Assembly: GCA_030840515.1 (NCBI GenBank)
Contig: JAVEEJ010000131.1
Coordinates: 1 to 19,920 of the forward strand
Reading direction: 5' to 3'
From: Frankiaceae bacterium
Lineage (GTDB): Bacteria > Actinomycetota > Actinomycetes > JAVEEJ01
DNA: 19,920 nucleotides
This document shows, in pieces, positions 15,561-19,920 of this stretch. The notes under the pieces are model-generated. The model was given only the letters and a program-made list of their open reading frames with translations, did no database searches and was not told the origin of the DNA. Both the position numbers and the translations under genes were made by a program. Each line of letters begins with the position of its first letter. Position 1 is the stretch's first letter.

Positions 15561-17852
15561 TCAGAGGAGCGGACGAGTACGCCGCCGCCTGCCGACAGCG
15601 AGCGCGAGCACGATCAGCCCGAAGCCGAGCAGGGTCACCGTGGTGGACAGACCAGTTGTGGCGAGTCCGCCACCAGACCCGCTGCCACCCGAGCCGCTGC
15701 GCGGCGTACCGCTGCCCGACCCTGCCTGCACCGGAGGCTGCGCACTCGTCACCTTGCTGCCCAGCACGGTGTCGAACGTCGGCGTGGAGTCCACCGTGAC
15801 CGGGATGGTGTTGAGCACCACAGCCTGGTCGTTCGGGCCGAGAATCGCGTAGGACCCGACCGAGTAGAGCGACGCACCCTTGGCCGGGTTGCCGAGCGTG
15901 GAGGTCGGCACGTCGATGATCACCGAGTTGCCACTGATGCGACCGTTCGCCGTGTGCTGAGGGTTGTACTTGGTGCCGTAGTAGGTCGTCCCGCCGCCGG
16001 CGGCGAGCACGCCGCTGTCGGTGTTGACCTCACCGGAGAAGTACGCGGGCGCGGTCTCGCCCTGGGCGACGTTGGCGCCTGCGTAGTACACGTGGCCTGC
16101 GTAGTCCCAGCGCGTGAGGTACTTGGCCTGCTGGATCGGCGTGAGGCCGTCGGTGCTGCCTGCCTGCGGGATACGCGAGCCGATCGAGCTGCTCGAGGTC
16201 AGCTTCATCGTGACCTCGATCGTGTTCGCGTCCTTCATGCGGATGGTGGTCCCACGCAGGTCGAGCACGGGGTTGCTGGGTGAGGTTCGCGCCTTGGCGC
16301 CGTAGAACGGGTAGCGCGCGTCACCGGAGGGGTCGGCGTACCCGTTGTATCGCATGCTCTGGGCCGCGCCGCCGAACTTCGCGAACAGTGAAGGACCGGT
16401 TGCCTGCCGTGCGACCTTGACGAAACCCATGCCCGTGGCGTTCGTGGTGTCGGTCCACACGACACCCAGGTGTCCCTGCGGGTCGATGTTCAGATCGAAG
16501 TAGTCGAGCAGGTTGCGGTTGCCACCGGTCGCGGCGCAGGCCGTGCCGGAGGTGCAGATGTTGTCGTCCTGGTTGATGTGGTGCGAGATCGGCGTCTGGT
16601 GGAAGCGCGGTCCCTTCGTGCAGGGGTGGGCATCCCACTGGCACAGCGCGTTGGTGCTGAGCGCGACGTAGGGCGACCAGCCGCCCTTGCCCTTGGCCAC
16701 GTCATCCGGCGTAGCCGCCTTCGCGGTGGTGCCGTAGTAGCCGATCGCGATGCGTCCCGGGTCGCCGGCGGCGAGGTTGCTGAAGATCGTCACGTGCAGG
16801 CCGTTGGAGACGATCACCGGGTCCGACCATTGCGAGCCGGGGGCGGTCTTGTTCTTGCCCGCGTCCGCCTTCGCCGTCGACAGGTAGGTCTTCTGCGTGC
16901 CGCTGTCGACCCAGGTGGCGTAGAGGTTGCCCTTGGAGTCGACGTTCACCACGGTGAAGTTGCGCGCGTTGTCCGAGTGCGGCACCGGGTGGCTCACGAA
17001 GGTCTGGGCGCCGTCCGTGCTGACACCGACGTTGAAGCCGGTCCCGGCCTGGTTGAGCAGCGGGAAGCCCAGGTAGCCGATGTAGACGGTGCCGTGGTGG
17101 ATGCCGGTGGAGTTGTCGACCACCATCGAGCCGGACTGCGTGACCCCTTGGATGGAGGGCAGCGGCTCCAGGGACCAGCTCCCGATCTTGCCCTCGTCGG
17201 TGCTCACGTGGACGAACTCACCGATCGCCGGCACGTGATAGCTGAGGTACTCCGTCTTCGTGCCGCGCAGCGAGCCGATCCACTGCCGGTCCACGCCGAC
17301 GGTGGTCGCCGTGCCCGCGAAGACATGGTCGCTCGGGAAGGTGTCGCCCTTGTCGAAGGAGGTTCCCACGGCCTGGTTGGCCAGTGCTTCCTGACTGCCG
17401 TAGTAGATGACCCCGTTCGAGGGGTTAATGTTCACGTCGGTGTCGCCTCCGCCGCCTGAGAAGCAGTAGGGCGTCTGGCGGCCGAGGCAAGCGGGGCCAC
17501 CCGTCCCGACGACGTCAGCCGGGTCGGCATAGCGCTTCTGGTAGGACAGCCCGCCGTCCTCGCTGCGGAACAGCACCCCGATGTTCTGCCGGCTCGACAC
17601 CGGCCAGTCGGCGTAGGAGCGCTTCCCCGAGGTGTCCTTGGGGTCGAAGTTCAGGCCCGGCTCGCCGCCGAAGAGCAGCTCGTCGGTCACCGTGGCGGGC
17701 GTGAAGCCCACGGTGTGGTCGGGGACCGTGTTGACGTTGCTGTCGATGGCTGCTGGGTCGACACCCAGGCTCTTGTCAGCCGCTTCAGCCGGGATGGAGA
17801 GCCCGGCGGCGACGAGGGTGGCTCCGACGAGGGCGAGGGGCAGGCGCTTCAT
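15561..17852 (-). CDS. Secreted Asp-box (BNR/sialidase-like) surface protein with LATTG sorting signal
   Basis: ATG at 17852 follows TTGAGGT on the reverse strand. The 763-residue protein has a signal peptide (1-24, AEA then AD). Asp-box-like repeats such as RSEDGGLSY and VSTDGAQTF point to a sialidase-type beta-propeller over roughly residues 30-480. A C-terminal beta-rich region follows, then a Gly/Ser-rich spacer. The end is a cell-wall sorting signal: LATTG at 730-734, a hydrophobic helix and the basic tail RRRRTRPLL. LAxTG is the motif of class E sortases in Actinobacteria, so the protein is probably covalently attached to peptidoglycan. I do not see enough sialidase active-site residues to claim enzymatic activity. 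The gene interrupts the usual YbjN-gpm adjacency and is divergent from gpmA. Confidence 0.85.
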   Translation of the reverse strand: MKRLPLALVGATLVAAGLSIPAEAADKSLGVDPAAIDSNVNTVPDHTVGFTPATVTDELLFGGEPGLNFDPKDTSGKRSYADWPVSSRQNIGVLFRSEDGGLSYQKRYADPADVVGTGGPACLGRQTPYCFSGGGGDTDVNINPSNGVIYYGSQEALANQAVGTSFDKGDTFPSDHVFAGTATTVGVDRQWIGSLRGTKTEYLSYHVPAIGEFVHVSTDEGKIGSWSLEPLPSIQGVTQSGSMVVDNSTGIHHGTVYIGYLGFPLLNQAGTGFNVGVSTDGAQTFVSHPVPHSDNARNFTVVNVDSKGNLYATWVDSGTQKTYLSTAKADAGKNKTAPGSQWSDPVIVSNGLHVTIFSNLAAGDPGRIAIGYYGTTAKAATPDDVAKGKGGWSPYVALSTNALCQWDAHPCTKGPRFHQTPISHHINQDDNICTSGTACAATGGNRNLLDYFDLNIDPQGHLGVVWTDTTNATGMGFVKVARQATGPSLFAKFGGAAQSMRYNGYADPSGDARYPFYGAKARTSPSNPVLDLRGTTIRMKDANTIEVTMKLTSSSSIGSRIPQAGSTDGLTPIQQAKYLTRWDYAGHVYYAGANVAQGETAPAYFSGEVNTDSGVLAAGGGTTYYGTKYNPQHTANGRISGNSVIIDVPTSTLGNPAKGASLYSVGSYAILGPNDQAVVLNTIPVTVDSTPTFDTVLGSKVTSAQPPVQAGSGSGTPRSGSGGSGSGGGLATTGLSTTVTLLGFGLIVLALAVGRRRRTRPLL
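15651..15665 (-). other. Class E sortase LAxTG recognition motif (LATTG)
   Basis: These codons encode Leu-Ala-Thr-Thr-Gly, 30 residues before the C-terminus and immediately before the hydrophobic helix and arginine-rich tail. This is the standard three-part sorting signal, with LAxTG in place of LPxTG. No sortase gene lies in the window. Confidence 0.8.
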
Positions 17853-17882
17853 GTGAACCTCAAGACGACATATGTGGAGATC

Positions 17883-17911
17883 GCCACAGGTGGCAGCGTC
17901 CGATCAGGGTA
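17883..17911. promoter_or_regulatory. Divergent spacer between the surface-protein gene and gpmA
   Basis: The 87-base spacer contains TACCCT on the minus strand (17911-17906), a TANNNT-type -10 for the surface-protein gene, and a GCCAC-AG-GTGGC inverted repeat at 17883-17894 that would lie just downstream of its transcription start. No matching -35 element was found, and no clear gpmA promoter was seen. Confidence 0.3.
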
Positions 17912-17939
17912 GCCCGTGGGTCTGGCAGGCTTGTGCTCT

Positions 17940-18674
17940 ATGACCACGCTGGTGCTGCTCCGTCACGGAGAGTCAGTCTGGAACGCGCAGAACCTCTTCA
18001 CCGGTTGGGTCGACGTGGACCTCACCGCCAAGGGCGAGACCGAGGCACGGCGGGGTGGTGTGCTGCTCCGCGAGTCAGGCCTGCTGCCTGACGTCCTGCA
18101 CACCTCGCTGCAGCGACGCGCGATCCGCACCGCGCAGCTCGCCCTCGAGGAGGCGGACCGGCTCTGGATCCCCGTGCGCCGGTCGTGGCGGCTCAACGAG
18201 CGTCACTACGGGGCACTGCAGGGCAAGGACAAGACCCAGGTGCGCAACGAGTACGGCGACGAGCAGTTCATGGTCTGGCGCCGCTCCTACGACACCCCAC
18301 CTCCGGCTGTCGAGGAGGGCTCGGAGCACGACCCCTCACGCGATCCCCGCTACGCCGGCATTCCTGCACCCCTGACCGAGTGCCTCGCAGACGTGGTCGC
18401 GCGGCTGCTCCCTTACTGGTACGACGCCGTCGTGCCCGACCTGCTCGCAGGGCACACCGTCCTCGTCGCCGCGCACGGCAACTCGCTGCGTGCGCTGGTG
18501 AAGCACCTCGACGGCCTCACCGACGCAGAGGTCGTCTCCCTCAACATCCCGACGGGCATCCCGCTGCGCTACGACCTCGACGATCAGCTGCGCCCGACCA
18601 CCGCAGGGGGCGCCTACCTCGACCCCGATGCTGCCGCCGCGGCGATCGACGCGGTCAAGAACCAGGGCCGCTGA
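17940..18674 (+). CDS. gpmA: 2,3-bisphosphoglycerate-dependent phosphoglycerate mutase
   Basis: ATG at 17940 gives 244 residues, the usual family length, beginning MTTLVLLRHGESVWNAQNLF. This places the RHG motif at 8-10 with the phosphohistidine His9. An in-frame GTG at 17916 would add eight residues not expected for the family. Other hallmarks are LNERHYGALQGKDK (the acid/base glutamate), FTGWVDVDL and the second catalytic histidine in AAHGNSLRALVKHLDG. The enzyme interconverts 3- and 2-phosphoglycerate in glycolysis and gluconeogenesis in the cytosol. No strong ribosome-binding site precedes the ATG. It converges on phoU with a 25-base gap. The position corresponds to gpm1 (Rv0489) between mshA and senX3 in mycobacteria. 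Confidence 0.96.
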   Translation: MTTLVLLRHGESVWNAQNLFTGWVDVDLTAKGETEARRGGVLLRESGLLPDVLHTSLQRRAIRTAQLALEEADRLWIPVRRSWRLNERHYGALQGKDKTQVRNEYGDEQFMVWRRSYDTPPPAVEEGSEHDPSRDPRYAGIPAPLTECLADVVARLLPYWYDAVVPDLLAGHTVLVAAHGNSLRALVKHLDGLTDAEVVSLNIPTGIPLRYDLDDQLRPTTAGGAYLDPDAAAAAIDAVKNQGR

Positions 18675-18699
18675 ACTCGGTCGGGCGGCACACGCTGGA

Positions 18700-19356
18700 T
18701 CAGCTGGTGACTCGGGCGGGGCGCTCGCCGGTGACGAGGAACACGACCCGGCGCGCGACCGAGACGGCGTGGTCGGCGTAGCGCTCGTAGTAGCGGCCGA
18801 CCAGGGTCACGTCGATCGCGGCCTCCACGCCGCCGTCCCAGTCATCGGCCAGGATCAGCGAGAACAGCCGCTTGTGCAGGGAATCCATCGCGTCGTCGTC
18901 TCGTTCGAGCTCCGCGGCGCTGGCCACGTCGCGGGACGCGATCACCGAACCGGCCTTGGTGACGATGCGCTGGGCGACCTGGCCCATCTCCAGGACGGTG
19001 CCGCGCAACTCGGCGGGTACGGCGGAGGCGGGGAAGCGCCGGCGTGCCACCGACGCAACGTGGTCAGCGAGGTCGCCCATGCGCTCGAGGTCGGCGACGA
19101 TCCGCAGCGATGTCACGACTGTGCGCAGGTCACCCGCAACCGGCGACTGTCGGGCCAGCAGGTCGAGTGCCTGTTCCTCCACTTGGCGGTAGAGCGCGTC
19201 GACCTGGTCGTCGGCAGCGATGACGGACTCGGCTAGGGCCAGGTCGGCGTCGAGCAGGGCGGTCGTCGCCCGCGCCATGGCGGAGCCCACCAGTCGCGTC
19301 ATCTCGACGAGCGCGTCGGTGATCGCGTCCAAGTCACTGCGGTAGGCATCGCGCAC
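18700..19356 (-). CDS. phoU: Phosphate signalling/transport regulator PhoU
   Basis: GTG at 19356 gives 218 residues, typical for PhoU, starting MRDAYRSDLDAITDALVEMT. The protein consists of two tandem three-helix repeats. Each carries the metal-cluster motif: DLERMGDLADHVASVARR in the first and YYERYADHAVSVARRVVFL in the second. PhoU links the Pst phosphate importer to the phosphate-sensing histidine kinase and keeps the Pho response off when phosphate is plentiful. No ribosome-binding site precedes the GTG. Instead TAGGGT lies six bases upstream, suggesting a leaderless transcript. It is divergent from senX3 across a spacer with PHO-box repeats, the same arrangement as phoU-phoRP in Streptomyces. 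Confidence 0.95.
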   Translation of the reverse strand: MRDAYRSDLDAITDALVEMTRLVGSAMARATTALLDADLALAESVIAADDQVDALYRQVEEQALDLLARQSPVAGDLRTVVTSLRIVADLERMGDLADHVASVARRRFPASAVPAELRGTVLEMGQVAQRIVTKAGSVIASRDVASAAELERDDDAMDSLHKRLFSLILADDWDGGVEAAIDVTLVGRYYERYADHAVSVARRVVFLVTGERPARVTS

Positions 19357-19362
19357 GACTCA

Positions 19363-19368
19363 ACCCTA
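19363..19368 (-). promoter_or_regulatory. phoU -10 box, leaderless start
   Basis: On the reverse strand TAGGGT (TANNNT) is followed by exactly six bases and then the GTG start, so transcription would begin at or next to the start codon. No -35 consensus is seen at 17 bases, consistent with activation by the Pho regulator bound further upstream. Confidence 0.5.
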
Positions 19369-19398
19369 GGCCGCGGCTGCCCTCGCGGACGACTGGCC

Positions 19399-19438
19399 GG
19401 TGAACGCCTCACGGCGGTCGGGTGAACAGTCGGTGATG
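19399..19438. promoter_or_regulatory. PHO box: 11-bp direct-repeat array between phoU and senX3
   Basis: GGTGAAC at 19399, GGTGAAC at 19421 and GGTGATG at 19432 fall on an exact 11-base register, with a degenerate unit (CACGGCG) at 19410. On the reverse strand these read GTTCACC, GTTCACC and CATCACC, matching the direct-repeat units bound by PhoP in Streptomyces and RegX3 in mycobacteria. The array sits between the two divergent promoters at similar distances from both. Confidence 0.75.
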
Positions 19439-19475
19439 TGGCGCTCTCTCCGGGAGACGCGGCAATGGCCGCGCC

Positions 19476-19481
19476 TACCAT
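19476..19481 (+). promoter_or_regulatory. senX3 -10 box, leaderless start
   Basis: TACCAT fits TANNNT and is followed by exactly six bases before the GTG start at 19488, predicting a leaderless transcript. No Shine-Dalgarno sequence lies in the usual place, and no -35 consensus is present, as expected for a promoter activated from the PHO box. Confidence 0.5.
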
Positions 19482-19487
19482 CGCAGC

Positions 19488-19920
19488 GTGGACACGACCC
19501 TGGCCGTGACGCTCGCCCTGGGCGCCGGGATCGTCGGCGGCGCGGTAGGTATGAGGATCGCGCGTCGGGGGGCGGCCGCTGCGGCCGCTGGCGTGGAGAG
19601 CGCAGGCCCCACTCTCGTGGACCGTCGCATCGCCGACAGCCTGCCGGTGGCCTTCGTCGTAATCGGAGTGGGTGACGAGGTGCTGGTCTCCAACCGGATG
19701 GCGCGCGAACGCCAGGTGACGACTGGCCGCGACCTGTCTGCTGAGCCGCTGCGCGCGTTGGTGCGTCAGGCGCGGCGTACTCGCGCCGCTACCCATCTCG
19801 ACCACGACGATGGCCGCCGGCTGTGGCGGGTCAGCGCCGTGCCGCTCGATGATGACCGCATCGCCGTCCTCGCCGACGACCGCACCGAGGCGCGGCGCGT
19901 CGACGAGGTCAGACGCGACT
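19488..19920 (+). CDS. senX3: Phosphate-sensing histidine kinase SenX3/PhoR, 3' end beyond window
   Basis: GTG at 19488; 144 residues are visible before the window ends. A hydrophobic N-terminal helix (about 4-22) ends in GGAVGMRIARR, close to the GGAVGMRL string of mycobacterial SenX3. An atypical PAS-like domain (about 45-130) follows. The last visible residues, EARRVDEVRRD, are where SenX3/PhoR kinases lead into the dimerisation and phosphoacceptor helix (normally followed by FVANVSHELKTP). Only one membrane helix is seen, fitting an intracellular PAS sensor that reads phosphate status through PhoU and Pst rather than a periplasmic ligand. The response-regulator gene regX3/phoP is expected next, outside the window. 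Confidence 0.88.
   Translation, partial: MDTTLAVTLALGAGIVGGAVGMRIARRGAAAAAAGVESAGPTLVDRRIADSLPVAFVVIGVGDEVLVSNRMARERQVTTGRDLSAEPLRALVRQARRTRAATHLDHDDGRRLWRVSAVPLDDDRIAVLADDRTEARRVDEVRRD

Noticed and set aside
16470..17459. Open frame of 329 codons on the plus strand inside the surface-protein gene
   Set aside because: The opposite strand encodes a protein with signal peptide, Asp boxes and sorting signal; this frame is a Val/Arg-rich shadow.
15561..17852. Functional sialidase
   Set aside because: Asp boxes show a propeller fold only; the arginine triad and the catalytic Tyr/Glu and Asp could not be identified with confidence.

Overview
The window is high-GC DNA from an actinomycete. The mycothiol glycosyltransferase gene mshA, a YbjN-family gene, gpmA, and divergent phoU and senX3 form a gene neighbourhood characteristic of Actinomycetes; GTG starts, short gene overlaps and class E sortase-type (LAxTG) anchoring fit the same group. 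I cannot name the genus. No RNA gene, IS element, CRISPR array or tRNA was seen, and no gene-free stretch exceeds 300 bases.

Positions 1-13667 are an accessory catabolic and transport region. On the minus strand lie a fumarylacetoacetate hydrolase (FAH) family enzyme, cut by the window edge, and a hydroxypyruvate isomerase-like TIM-barrel enzyme. Divergent from them is a GntR/FCD regulator; the spacer holds a good minus-strand promoter whose -10 is covered by a 13-bp palindrome. After a 177-bp spacer with a second, perfect 16-bp palindrome comes a very tight six-gene plus-strand operon. It encodes a membrane-tethered substrate-binding protein, a giant single-chain transporter fusing LivH, LivM, LivF and LivG, an uncharacterised secreted and C-terminally membrane-anchored protein, a flavin monooxygenase, a 3-hydroxyisobutyrate dehydrogenase-family enzyme and an IlvD/Edd dehydratase with sugar-acid dehydratase features. 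Four of the five junctions overlap; the fifth has a 27-base gap.

The likely theme is uptake of a carboxylated compound by a branched-chain-amino-acid-type ABC importer followed by oxidation, dehydration, isomerisation and C-C hydrolysis. The substrate cannot be read from sequence. The Hyi-like/HIBADH-like pair recalls OtnI/LtnD or Hyi/GlxR acid-sugar pathways, and the IlvD/dehydrogenase/FAH set recalls non-phosphorylative sugar-acid pathways; the flavin hydroxylase fits aromatic or polycyclic substrates better.

Positions 13743-19920 are core genome: mshA and the YbjN-family gene are translationally coupled; a 763-aa secreted Asp-box (BNR) protein with a C-terminal LATTG sorting signal lies convergent to them and splits the block; gpmA follows; phoU is convergent with gpmA; and senX3 begins divergently and runs off the end. 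The phoU-senX3 spacer carries an 11-bp-periodic array of PHO-box units, and both genes appear to have leaderless promoters with a TANNNT box six bases before a GTG start.
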